Of a stretch of 64,000 nucleotides of DNA, positions 1-10,900 are shown piece after piece. The notes beneath the pieces were generated by a model that worked only from the letters and a program-made list of their open reading frames with translations, was not told the origin of the DNA and did no database searches. The number at the start of each line of letters is the position of its first letter. Within the stretch, counting starts at the first letter, position 1. This DNA comes from Anatilimnocola floriformis (GTDB lineage: Bacteria; Planctomycetota; Planctomycetia; Pirellulales; Pirellulaceae). Where the stretch lies: positions 3,410,001 through 3,474,000 of the forward strand of contig NZ_JAMLFW010000001.1 of assembly GCF_024256385.1 (NCBI RefSeq). The letters run 5' to 3'. A program made the position numbers and the translations under genes.

Positions 1-1281
1 CGGGCTGCCAACAAGTCGATCGGCCAGTTTACGAACCGCTCCCGGTTCGCCTCGCACAAAGTCGCGGATATCGTCGCGGAACCGACCGTTCCATTCTCGC
101 CAAGCATCACCGACGAAGTTCCCCACCTGATACAGTCCCGCTGCATCCCAGGCCTCGGCCAGAAGCTTGGTACCTGCCAGCACCGGGTCGGATTCGATGT
201 CCCACAGCACGGGTGGATTTGGGAGCGGAATACCAGCGGCATCGCGCGTGAGAATCGAGGCGAGATCGAAGCGAAAGCCGTCGACGTGCATCTCTTGCAC
301 CCAGTAGCGCAGGCTATCGATGATCATCCGCCGGACGATCGGATGATTGGCATTGAGGGTGTTGCCTCAACCGGTGTAGTTGGCGTAGCGCTCGCCGCCT
401 TGCTCGAGCGTGTAGTAAGTCGTGTTATCGATGCCTTTGAAACTGAGCGTTGGCCCGCGCTCGTCTCCTTCCGCGGTGTGATTGAACACCACATCGAGAA
501 TCACTTCGATTCCCGCGCGATGCAGCGCTTTCACCATGTCACGAAACTCATTGATGGCCGCCAGCGGATCGGCCTTCGAGCTGTAGGCGGGATGCGGCGC
601 GAAGAACGAAATCGGCGCGTATCCCCAGTAGTTCACCTTGCCGGGTGGGCAATCCTGCGAATCGAAATGAAACACCGGCAGCAGTTCAACAGCGGTGATC
701 CCCAGCTTCTGCAGATACGGAATCTTCTGAATAAGCCCTGCATACGTGCCGCGTAAATCTTCGGCGACACCGGAATTCGGATTGCGAGTGAACCCGCGGA
801 CGTGCATTTCATAAATGATCGTTCGCGCGGCAGGACGTTGCAGCGGCTGATCACCTTCCCAGTCATACTGACTTGGATCGACGACCACATTCTTCATCGC
901 TGGTGTTGCACACTCACCTGGCTGGCAGGCGTCCAGCCGCGAATAACCGCTCGGCACGACAACTCCGCGACCATACGGATCGAGCAACACTTTCGCCGCG
1001 TCGAACCGCAAGCCGCGCTGCGGCGTGATGGGACCGGTGACACGATAGGCATAGAGCTGCCCCGCTTTGAGCCCTGGCACGAACAGATGCCAGTAGTAGT
1101 ACGATCGCTGTCGTACCGGATCAAACGCAATGACCTTGCTCGGCGAGACGTCATCCATGGCGTCGAATAGCAGCAGTTCAACCCCGGTCGCATGACGAGA
1201 AAACAGACTGAAATTCACTCCCTCGTCGTACACCGTAGCGCCCAAGGGAGAGCTGAAGCCCGAAGTGGAGTCGTTTGCCAT
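1..1281 (-). pseudogene. glgX: Glycogen debranching enzyme GlgX, 5' part, interrupted by in-frame TGA
   Basis: The minus-strand product matches the GlgX/isoamylase family, glycosyl hydrolase family 13 enzymes that hydrolyse alpha-1,6 branches of glycogen. The N-terminal CBM48-like part (PLGATVYDEGVNFSLFS) and the start of the barrel (LPVFHFD, VILDVVFNHT) are read from the ATG at 1281, which is preceded by a GAGG. A TGA at 367-369 stops the frame after NYTG. The same frame then stays fully open to the window edge and reads GNTLNANHP, then VDGFRFDLAS with the likely nucleophile Asp, then AEAWD with the acid Glu. In GlgX the interrupted position is normally Cys (TGCGNT), so TGA differs from TGC or TGT by one base. 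A 304-residue product would lack the catalytic residues. The gene runs off the window at position 1. It is a recent nonsense mutation, a sequencing error or recoding. Confidence 0.9.
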
Positions 1282-1351
1282 TGGATGCCGAATCGCCTCG
1301 TTGCGCCGAAAGTAAAACGAGCAATATAAGAGCTGTCGCATGCTGCGGCGA

Positions 1352-2605
1352 TTATTGTTCGCCCACTTTGCAAAAGGGGCACTCCTTGGCTGCATCGACG
1401 GCGGCTGAGTTCAGCCGTAGACCTTCGCCTGGAATCCAGTCCAACCGCTGCCAAAAACTGGTGCGGAGTGTGCCCGCCAGTAAATCGAGCCAACTACCGA
1501 TGCCCGCCGATACTGTTGCGGCATTGATGGTGATCAGGCTGCCAGCTCGCTGCTCGGACCAGGCCGGCATGGTTCCTCGCTGCAGTGTGTTCGGGGGCGC
1601 AGCCAGACGATACAGAATGCTTTCACGTTCCTCCGGCGTCAGAGGAGGCGTGCAGGCACAGCAGCCATGACGCGGCAGAAACAATCGCGAGTCGCCGATG
1701 ATCGCATGTGGTAATGTCGGACGATTGGAAACGCTCGTGGCAATGTCCAAATGTGCGACATTCATTTTCTTCGCAAGCAACCCCGCCGCAACCCGAGCGG
1801 CATCGTCGTCTACGCAGGTCACCACGAGATCACACGATTCGCCGAACAACGCTGCGGCTTCTGGACTGAGTACCGAGTAATTTCCGCACGTCACAGCGAG
1901 ATCGTCGCGAGCACGCAGGATGGTATCGGCAACAGCTTCCGCCTTGGGACGACCGATCGATCCCCGGCTCACGCCTGGCATGCCATCGAGGTTCTCGGGC
2001 TGTAAAAGATCTCCATCGCACAAGCGCAGCCGAGCGATCCCAAGCGACGCAAGCATCTGCGCGCACAGAGCTCCATTTCTCGATGCGCCGATCTGAACGA
2101 CAACCGCACGTCGCAATCTTTGATAAACGGTCTCACCCACGGCGCCGCGCAGCCGGCTGAAGAGTCCGGTTGAATCATGTTCCGCCAGCGGCGCTTGTTG
2201 AGAAACCTCCACTGGCCCGGGCCCGGTGATGCGAAAGCCACCAAGTGAATCGATCTTGCCTTCGAGAGAAACCGCGCCGTCCCAATGCCCCAGAGTCGTC
2301 GTTGAAAGAACAAGCGTAATCGCCGCCTGCGAACTCTGGGGGCGCACTCTGCGCATCAATTCGACCGCCGAGCTGGCGAGTCGTTCGCTATTCTCGACTC
2401 CGATGACGAGAAAGTCATCGAGTGGAGGCCGGTCGCCGCCGCGGGGGACCTCGGCCATGATGTGCGCCACGTCCACGAGCGCCTCAGAGCCCGACCTTGT
2501 TGCCCGCCAACGAATTTTCGCGACGAGAAAACGCTGGTGATCGTGGAGAAGTTTTTGCACGCCCCGCCAGGCATCGGCAGAAATCGTCAGTCGCACATCA
2601 CGCAT
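1352..2605 (-). CDS. ThiF/E1-like adenylyltransferase-fold protein with a JAB-like N-terminal region
   Basis: 417 residues. Residues 165-300 form a Rossmann fold of the ThiF/MoeB/E1 family, which adenylates the C-terminus of ubiquitin-like or sulfur-carrier proteins. The usual GxGxxG is replaced by GASRNG (173-178). DGD (197-199), ENLD (204-207), GRPK (218-221) and an Asp cluster (266-268) follow at the expected spacing. The arginine normally found after the Asn is missing. Cysteines at 315, 316, 318, 409 and 412 could bind structural zinc. The N-terminal ~135 residues resemble a JAB/MPN deubiquitinase-like domain but lack the JAMM metal-binding histidines, so this half is an inference and probably non-catalytic. 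No ubiquitin-like or E2 gene lies next to it. The gene follows a sigma factor and a small-protein gene on the same strand and precedes glgX by about 70 bases. Confidence 0.75.
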   Translation of the reverse strand: MRDVRLTISADAWRGVQKLLHDHQRFLVAKIRWRATRSGSEALVDVAHIMAEVPRGGDRPPLDDFLVIGVENSERLASSAVELMRRVRPQSSQAAITLVLSTTTLGHWDGAVSLEGKIDSLGGFRITGPGPVEVSQQAPLAEHDSTGLFSRLRGAVGETVYQRLRRAVVVQIGASRNGALCAQMLASLGIARLRLCDGDLLQPENLDGMPGVSRGSIGRPKAEAVADTILRARDDLAVTCGNYSVLSPEAAALFGESCDLVVTCVDDDAARVAAGLLAKKMNVAHLDIATSVSNRPTLPHAIIGDSRLFLPRHGCCACTPPLTPEERESILYRLAAPPNTLQRGTMPAWSEQRAGSLITINAATVSAGIGSWLDLLAGTLRTSFWQRLDWIPGEGLRLNSAAVDAAKECPFCKVGEQ

Positions 2606-2684
2606 GATGGTAGTTCGTTCACGAAAACGAAAGTGTGGCGAGCCGCTCGCCGTGCGAGCGGCAGAAATGGCGTTTGCTCTGAGC

Positions 2685-2870
2685 TCAGTCGTATCGCGCG
2701 CGTTCGCGCTGCTGAGTCAGCTCTACTTGGCGATCCCGATCACGAACGATCTGCTCTTCCCGCTGAAGTCTCCTCAATTCAGCGGCGAGTTCCGCATCAT
2801 GATTCGCTGGCAGATCGGCTGGCAGATCGGCTGGCAAGTTTGGCGGCGAAATAGTGCGTGTCGGCGACAT
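2685..2870 (-). CDS. Small charged, probably coiled-coil protein (61 residues)
   Basis: I do not recognise a family. The ATG at 2870 has an AGGAG six to seven bases upstream, a better signal than the in-frame ATG at 2909. The product has a short proline-rich stretch with a repeated LPAD unit, encoded by a 12-base direct repeat near 2806-2841. It then has a long Glu/Arg/Gln-rich helix (ELAAELRRLQREEQ) that looks like a coiled coil. It lies between the sigma factor gene (151 bases upstream) and the E1-like gene (79 bases downstream) on the same strand, so it may be co-transcribed and could be an adaptor. Short length and low complexity keep confidence moderate. Confidence 0.5.
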   Translation of the reverse strand: MSPTRTISPPNLPADLPADLPANHDAELAAELRRLQREEQIVRDRDRQVELTQQRERARYD

Positions 2871-3020
2871 AGAGATGCTCCTGAGAACGTAACTGCGGCT
2901 CAGCAACAATTGCGAGCCTGGTAGTTAGAGGGCACATCGCCGTTCTTTTTTCTCCGTATTCGCCTTTCGCCAAAATTCCCGCACAAAGATCATTGCGGGG
3001 AGACAAACGAGAGAGGTGAA

Positions 3021-4730
3021 TTAGCGTTGCGCTCCCAACTGCTCATCGCCACCAAGGTGAGTCAGCAGCTTTCCCTTCGCTTGGTTCAGAAAGTTCCCCA
3101 GGGTTCCCATGGGAATGCCTGTTATTTCAGAAATCTCTTTCAGCTTGAGACCTTCGAAATAACGCAATTGGAGCACTTCTCGCTCCTTTTCGCTGAGTTG
3201 ATTCAGAGCATCCCGCAAGTGCTCGACATCTTGCTGCCGTTGAACTTCCTCGCTGGCTGTCATGGTGCGGGAGTCAGGCCAGTTTTCGACGATCCCAACA
3301 GATTCGGTTTCATTCGAAGTGGCCTTCGAATCAGAATTCAACATCGCCAGGAACGGATGGCCGAATTTTGGCTTGGGTCCGGTTTCGGCGGCATTCGCAA
3401 CTCCTCTCACTTTCCGATAGCCACTCATCCTGCGAGCGGCGCGCGTCATGATCACGTTGAACCAACCACCGAAAAACAATTTGATCTGCTCCATCGGCCT
3501 TTTATTCACAAGGCTGGTGAAGCCCGTGAAGGCATTCAGCGCAGCTTGCTGCAGGATGTCGTCAGCCGGAGCTGGCGGGGATGCCAGGTAGTTCGCGAAT
3601 GAATGGGCGGCGGGGTAATGGGATTGAAAAAGTGCGTTGAATGCAATTTTCACCGCTCGGTCATCCGCCGAATGTCCGAGCGGCCCCGCCGACGCAGACT
3701 GCCCTTGGTCCGTGTAGCGTAAGAACATCGTCTGCGATGTTTGTGTCGCCAGTAAGGCGTCCAGGCGAACTGCGAATTTGCCTTCGCCCAGCAATTCGAG
3801 CGGTAAGGCTTCGTTGGACCCATGAGATAGGAGTTCGTTGACCGTATCGGTGTCGAGTCTGCTGAATTCCTCTGGCGTCAGTTCGCGCGCAGTAACCAGC
3901 TTGAAGCCGAATTTTGCTCCAGCGGGAAATGGAATGTCATACACGGCAACGAGCTTGCCCGGGTCTGCGGGCGCCGCACTGAGCACTAGGTTCTGTTGGT
4001 GAACCACCTTGGCGCCGTTGATGGTGAATTCGACCGCCAGCGAAACCGCTCGCGCAAGCTCACCCTCGGCTGCAGTGGCTTGCACTTCTACCGAATTCAG
4101 CTGGAGATGATTGAGCTTGAGGTCCGCAGGGGACCTGGTCCGATCTGACGATTGACACGCGAGGGAATCCACCATTTCCGCCAGATGGGCGGCCGGCTCG
4201 GTTCGGGTAGCTCGGAGAACTTTCTCCTCCAACGCTTCTTTCGGCCATTGCAACGGCAGTTCGGCTTGGACCAGTTCAGGAAAACGAGTCGGTGCGGAAA
4301 CCGCAGCAAAGGTGAAGTTCAACGGCCGCAGCTTACCGGCCAGCCCGTGGAAAGTGACCTCACACACGCCGTTTGGCGCGGGAGAAAACTTGCAGTTGGC
4401 CTCTTCGAGGCCCGCGATCTCGACAGTGATCGACCGACCATCGTGCAGATCGCGGCGCTGTGAATCGCTCAACTCGAGGCGAGCAATTCGAGACGTTGAT
4501 AGATCTGCCAGGAGCTGCTGCAGCCACGTTTGGATCTCTGACGGTGCCGCAGACGCGTCACTCCATTCCTCGTCGCTACCTAAGAGATTTGACCAAACGC
4601 TTGTCAACGAATCCTCATTAGATTGCCGCAAGAGCCAGCTTAGCTCGGTCGAATCCACGATTTCACCACGCTCCAAGCGGATCAAATCGCTGAGACTGAC
4701 TCGTCGATTGTGCTGCGAATTTCCTGTCAT
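3021..4730 (-). CDS. ECF-like sigma-70 factor with a long N-terminal extension
   Basis: 569 residues. The C-terminal ~60 residues (about 502-556) are a clear sigma region 4: LSEKEREVLQLRYFEGLKL followed by KEISEITGIPMGTLGNFL, a helix-turn-helix that binds the -35 element. Residues ~353-441 resemble sigma region 2 (HYPAAHSFANYL, DDILQQAALNAF), which melts the -10. ECF sigmas are usually about 170-220 residues. Here an extra ~350 residues precede region 2: a short helical N-terminus and then a beta-rich stretch with no recognised family. The extension could be a built-in sensor or inhibitory domain. I chose the ATG at 4730 because GGAG lies six bases before it; an ATG at 4742 is also in frame. 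The gene diverges from the giant NACHT gene with ~175 bases between starts. Confidence 0.85.
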   Translation of the reverse strand: MTGNSQHNRRVSLSDLIRLERGEIVDSTELSWLLRQSNEDSLTSVWSNLLGSDEEWSDASAAPSEIQTWLQQLLADLSTSRIARLELSDSQRRDLHDGRSITVEIAGLEEANCKFSPAPNGVCEVTFHGLAGKLRPLNFTFAAVSAPTRFPELVQAELPLQWPKEALEEKVLRATRTEPAAHLAEMVDSLACQSSDRTRSPADLKLNHLQLNSVEVQATAAEGELARAVSLAVEFTINGAKVVHQQNLVLSAAPADPGKLVAVYDIPFPAGAKFGFKLVTARELTPEEFSRLDTDTVNELLSHGSNEALPLELLGEGKFAVRLDALLATQTSQTMFLRYTDQGQSASAGPLGHSADDRAVKIAFNALFQSHYPAAHSFANYLASPPAPADDILQQAALNAFTGFTSLVNKRPMEQIKLFFGGWFNVIMTRAARRMSGYRKVRGVANAAETGPKPKFGHPFLAMLNSDSKATSNETESVGIVENWPDSRTMTASEEVQRQQDVEHLRDALNQLSEKEREVLQLRYFEGLKLKEISEITGIPMGTLGNFLNQAKGKLLTHLGGDEQLGAQR

Positions 4731-4906
4731 TTCGTTCTCCATGAACAGATGGCTGATATGGGGGCCCAGATGTTAGAGGCCGCAAGTCGCTATTTTTTTT
4801 GTCATTGAGGAAAAATTTTCGGGGATCGAGCATTTGATATATTCGACTCCGGGGATAAGCCGCCCCGCTAATGACGTTTTAGCCCCTCATTTACGATATT
4901 GCTCGC

Positions 4907-7900
4907 ATGTCGCAGCTTCCTGCTTCCTTATTGGCGGCCGCTGGGCTCATCCAGGCGCCAAACGCCGGTTGGAATTCGGACGTTTTTTTTCAGGCCTGGC
5001 TGCGTGGGCCGTGCTGGATCCTGACAGACGCTCGCAATCGAAAACTGAACGAGGGCGAGCAAAAAGCCCTGTCCAAACTTTTAGAAGTGGATATCAAACG
5101 TCAGCTCGCCCACGCCTGGACACAGTCCCGACTGGGGAGCGAGCCGGAGCTAGAGCAGTTTGCCGCCTATGTCCGCGCCCTGACGAACTCGACTTTAGCA
5201 GCTCATGAAGGACACGATTGGAGTCCGCAGCGGGCCGTCGCCCCGCCGGCAAAGATGTTGGAATATGGCGCAGCCGCACTAGATGCGTTTTCGCAATTCT
5301 GGGCGTTTTGTCGAACAGTGCTGATTGAATCGCGGCTGGGCCGGGATCCCGTCGGCGATCCTGCCGGGCATACGAAATCCTTTCACGCGGTCGACGCTAT
5401 CTTCCAAGGCGTTCGAGGGCAGTTTCCCGTAACGCTGGGAAGTTGGCTCATGCTCCGCCGTACCCTGAACTATCTGTGGGAGCGTCAGGATATGCCCTCG
5501 GCGGGAAGTTCTCGATCGGTCTCGGCAACCGACTTGCCTAAGGAGATCTGCTTCTTAGGAGATACCAGGAATGGCGGGCAGGTCGGCAAGCTCAGGGCGG
5601 CTTGTACCCTGGAAACCGGCGGAGCCTATCTGGATCCAGTCGACAGCGGCTTCGTGGCCTTCGACGACGACATGACGAGCAGTTTGAATCTCGCTTGGCG
5701 CACGTGTCGTGGATCGATGGAAAGCCAACGGCCAAAAACGGAGGCCGACCGGCTGACGCTGCGTCTGACACTCGTCGACAAACGGGCGATCGCGCTGAAG
5801 GGCAAGTCGGCCGGCGGCATGTTTGCCTTGGGTATGATCGCTGCCGCGAAACGGGTTACACCCGACAAGGATTGCACCGGCACGTTTTCACTGCAGTTGA
5901 CCAATTCGGGCGGCGACGATGGCGAGTCGCCGCTGACGATCAACGATATCGGTGTTGGCCCTGTCGACGGTGAGAGCTTGTTAGGCAAAACGCAAGCTGC
6001 CGTGAACGCCCAACTGACTAGGATCATGCACTTTGCTGGTCAGACGGATCCTTTCAGCGCCTTGAATGCAACTCACTACGAGCAGCCTCCAGTTTTTCTG
6101 CCGATAACTTCGCTCTACGACGCCTGGCAAAACATCACCACCGAGAATCGCAAACCGCCTCCGGCTAGCTTGTTGCCCTACCTGCGGTCGCTGATGCGAA
6201 CTTATGGCCGCCTGAAATTAGAAGGTATTCGGGAAGCGGAATCGCTGGAAATCGATTTGGAAAGAGTCTACATCGCTCTCAAGGCAGACCCCGATACGAA
6301 CTACGACATGCAGAATGAAGCGGAAGTTCACGCGGTAGAGGTCCAGGAACAGGCGGGGGTTTCGTCAGTCAGCGAAGTTGATCCTGGACTCTTGGATCAA
6401 ATTGAGTCAGGAAATATCCGCCGCAAGATTCGCCCGAAAAAAGAAGCCGCCAAACGAGCTGCCGTCAAAGAGGTGCGAACCCTGGGAGACGTGTTCCGTC
6501 AATATCGACGCGTGGTCATGCTCGGCGGGCCCGGAAGTGGCAAATCGACCTTAGGTCACTGGCTGGCTCTCCAATTTGCCAGAAGCTTTCAAAAGCAAGT
6601 AAATCAGCGCAAGCCACAATTTGTGCAGGTTCCCTTAGCCAAGCTCGAGCCTGATCCCACCTTGGTGAAAGACTCCAACGCTACCGTCAATCTGGGGCCA
6701 GCGCGGCTCCCCATTTTTCTGCGAATTGCTCACTACGCCAAAGAGCTGGCACGGCGTGAAAAGCAGGAATTACCGGAGAAACAACTGATCGAGTATCTCG
6801 GGTACGACAAAGACTCCGAGGCCCTCAATGATAACTGCACCGCCGACGAGCGAAATGCGCTCTTCAAGACGTACATCAAGAGCAAACAGGCAGTCATCTT
6901 TCTGGATGGCTTGGACGAGCTTCCGGAAGGAAATCGCCATCTGGTGCTGCGCAAAGTTCAAGAGTTTATCCACGACCACGTGGATGAGAGTTCAAGCGAC
7001 GAATCCCAGTTCCCCGCCAATGCGGGTGGCAACCAGGTGATCGTGACCAGCCGCTATGTCGGGTACAAAGCGCGGCCCTTGCGCGCATCGTGTGCTCACT
7101 TCAACATTCTCGATATGCAACGCCCTGCCGTCGAGCAATTCGCAAAACTGTGGACTGATGCAGTCAATCCCAGACTACTGGAGGGAGAAGGCCCTGGCAT
7201 TGTGGCCGACGATTTGATTGCGGAAATTTACAACGATCAGCGACCCGCAGTGCGAGAATTGGCGACGACGCCGCTGCTGGTAACAATTCTAGCCATCGTC
7301 TTCTGGAAGGATCGTCACCTGCCAGATCAGCGTGCCGGTCTGTATGCCCGCGTTGTTGATAACCTGATCGAAATCTGGCGAAAGCGCCCACCGTGCCAGG
7401 AATATCAGCTGGAGTCTGACGAACTCTACGCCGCGCTCGAGCCGCTGGCCGCAAAAATGCAAGCCGATGTGACCAACAATGGCTTCGTCGGGCTGCAAGA
7501 GATCGGTGAAATCATCGACTTACCGTTGACCATGTTTCGCGGTGAACAGCGATCGCGGTCCGTCCGCAAAGGGATGCTCAGCACGATCGGAAACCACGTT
7601 GGCCTGCTCGTGGAAGCTGGTCCAGACAACTACAAGTTCTATCACCGCCAGTTTCAAGAATTTCTTGCTGCTCGCCATCTCCTGGCGAACAAGAAGACCG
7701 CGGCGGGCGAAGTCATTCAGCGGCTTGACGATCCAATCTGGCGCGAGCCTCTGTTACTGGCCTTGGGTTTCGTCATGCTCGATGAGTTGTGGGGGGCCAA
7801 GGAACGGTCGGCTTTGCTGCGCGCGATCTTGTCGGCCGATGGTCCGGATGCGCTCATCCCTCAAGCAGCGCTCCTCGTGGTTGCCGCATTCCCCGACATG

Positions 7901-10900
7901 CGAGATTTGCCCGCAGAAATTGTCCGGCAAACGGCAATTCAGTTGTTGACCTCCTATGCAAACAGCCTGAACCAGCAACACGCCGGCGCGGCATTGCGCG
8001 AACAAATCGAGCGAGCCTTCTCAGTTTTGCGAGCGGGCGCTCACGCTCAGACTGTCGCGCGAACCATTGCCGAATCGATCGGCGACAAGACGGCTCCTAA
8101 ATCGTTAGCGCCAGCGGCTGCCACTCTCCTAATGCATTTCGGCTGGTTTACACCGGACCAGATCCGTTCTTTGCTGTCTGCTGTTCATGAAGATCGTCGC
8201 ACCCACGATTTCCCTGTTCATCGCGCGCTGTTGATGGCGCTGTGCGATCGCCCCACGGCATTTCCTTGGCTGGAGCCTAGAGAAGCTATTTCGAGCGGCA
8301 CTTTCGCCAGCGAGTTGCCGATGCGGAACTTTCTGGAAGGCCATCCCGATATTGTCGATCACATTCAAGGTGACAACGACTGGTTGTGGCTGATGATTGC
8401 GTTGTATGGAGGGTTGGGACATGTGCAGTTACTTGACCGACTCAAAGCCAGCCAGCAGCAAAAACTGCGAAATGCAATCGCTGATGAAACCATCCAATCT
8501 GGCGAACTCGCGGCGGTATCGGAAATTCCCGCGATAGAGATTCCTATCGGGCCCTGGCTCGCTTTTTCACCCCGCGACATCGTCCATGATCTCGCCGACA
8601 AGGAACTAAGTCACCAGATCCAGACATTGCTGTCGGCGAAGACAAAAAATGCTCGCGATTTAATTCCCATATTGAAGAAGAAGTGGGATGGAGCGCAGCC
8701 GCCGCTGAAGCTGGCGGAGTGCGCTGAAGCGCTGGTCGGACTAGCCGCGCTGGGAGAAGACGTTCTCCCGCGACTTTTAGACGCTGCCAAGCGGAGCGAC
8801 AGTGATGCGATGGTGCGGAGCGCGCTGGACCGATTTGCCTGGCTCAATCGATTTTTGCAGGAGCCTCTGGTCCGTTCTGCAGAAACAATCCTGCGCACCA
8901 TTCCGGAGCGCGCCGCGGAATCGCACCAACTCGATCTCTTGGCCGTCGCTCAAGAAATACTCCTGGCTAGCGGCTGCCCTCCACTCAAGATCAGCGATCG
9001 CTGCGCAGGGCAGCGGTTTGTAGCGGCAGCCTCCCCCGCGGCGCGGGCGACGCTCGATGCCGAACACTGGTCCTATCTGTTTTCGGGAGTCACCAGTGAC
9101 GCCGATGTAGCCTGCCAGTGCGCTCAGATGAGCCAACCTGTCGAAGCCATGATTGAAGCCTTGTCGCAGATTGGGACTGCGCGAAACCATCTGGCGCAAC
9201 ATCGCATGGCATCATTCCAGACAATTCTCCAGCCGAGAGCCAGGAACCTCGTCGATCAATTCCTGGCGTTGCTCGATTCGGTGGCAGAAGCTCCCAAGGA
9301 ACTCCAATTTCTGGCAGGAGCCGCACTTGGGCATTGCCGTAAGTTTGTCAAGAAAACCCCCGATCTCGCTTGGGAGACGCTACTAGTCATTGCCGGTCAA
9401 GGGCCTGATTTCCTGGCAGGCTACCGTTCGACATTTTCGCGCAGCAAAGCACGTAGCTGGGTCGAACAGCCCACAGCGTTTCTCAAAAAAAGGGGAAGAC
9501 GCCTCTGGAAGCATATCGAGAATATCAAGAACCCGTTTCTTCGCTTTCGCGCCGAGTGGCGGTTCGAATATTTGTCGGATTCCCTGCCAGGGGAGGCAAA
9601 ATTTCTCAACGCAATTCTGGGACGTGGCATACGCGACCGGGAAATTGACCTACTCAAAGACCAAATCGTCAGCTCCGTGACGATACGATTGGCGCGGATC
9701 ACTAATCCCCACGAGAAGCTACTTGCTTTAGAGCGGGTATTGACGACATTTCCGTCTCTCTTCCCAAACTTCTGGAGCAATGTTCGGTCAGCGGCCGACA
9801 AAATTGATCCCGAAAATCGCGCTCGAACCCTCTGCCGCTTGGCCTTATGCGCTGGAGATCAGGAAGCCCTACTGCGAGATGCCATTGAAGCAATCTATTT
9901 GATACCCGAAGAAGATCGTCAGGCTGAGACTATTCGAGAGGTGAGGCTGTTATGGGGAAGCTTGCCCGGAATTCATGATGAATTGGATAAATTGTCTGCG
10001 GTCATTCCAGATGTCTGGCTAAAAAACAAGTCTCAGCTGCGCAACTCGCGCTTAGTGCAAACGTATCGACGTGCTTTCGACGAGGGAGCTCTGGTCTGGA
10101 GACTGCCCCACTCGGCGCCAGGAAGCAACGGTGTACTTCGTCACGCGTATCCAAACGGCTCGCTCCCGTGGGGCTTAATCTATTTGTCGGCCACAGCCAG
10201 GGAGATCGAATCCACTGTCACCGCCCAAGCTGGAGGTCACGGGGACTGGTCGGAACTTCTGGGAGACGAATGGCAAACGGCGCTGGCAGGCCTGGTCGCA
10301 GGCGGAATGGAACGCGGTATCCGGATCGGCGCACGTGAGGCCGGGGTGATTGACCAGCTTCACCGCAACGAGCGCGGTACCCGAATCGACAGTCTGTGGC
10401 AGCATCTTGATCAACCCGATTTGGTGCCAGCGATTGCTCGCTGGGAAGGACGTTCGGATCGTCCTGGCCAATGGTTGGCGCTCGTGCAAATGGAAGGAGG
10501 GCGGATTACGGCCAAGAATGTATCGCTCGTGGTCGACCTGCTTGAGACTTCGACGGATCGCTTGCAGTTGCGGGCGGCGATTGCGTTGCATGGCCAAACA
10601 CCTTCTGTGCAAAACACGAATCGTCGCTGGTCAGTTCGCCGTGTCGGTGGTGATGCGATCGACGCCGCCGCGCGCGGTGCAACAACACGCGGTCTTCGGC
10701 CAGCCGCCAGTTCCGCGCTGGACTGGATCGCTCATGACATTCACCACGATGACTCGTCGGCATTAGCACGTTGGCTGGAAGTGGCCGCGACAGCCAGCCA
10801 GCCGGACACACCCGAGCTGTGGATCTTGAAGAAAATGGAATCGATCGAAAGCGACCTGGTTCCAACCTTGCTCACTGCTCTGCGCTCGGGAACAACGCCT

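Noticed and set aside
323-347. SECIS-like hairpin after the GlgX TGA
   Set aside because: The hairpin can be explained by coding of conserved residues, and no selenocysteine GlgX is known to me, so selenoprotein annotation is not justified.
2806-2841. 12-base tandem repeat as a mobile or regulatory element
   Set aside because: It encodes LPAD repeats in the small protein and has only three imperfect copies.
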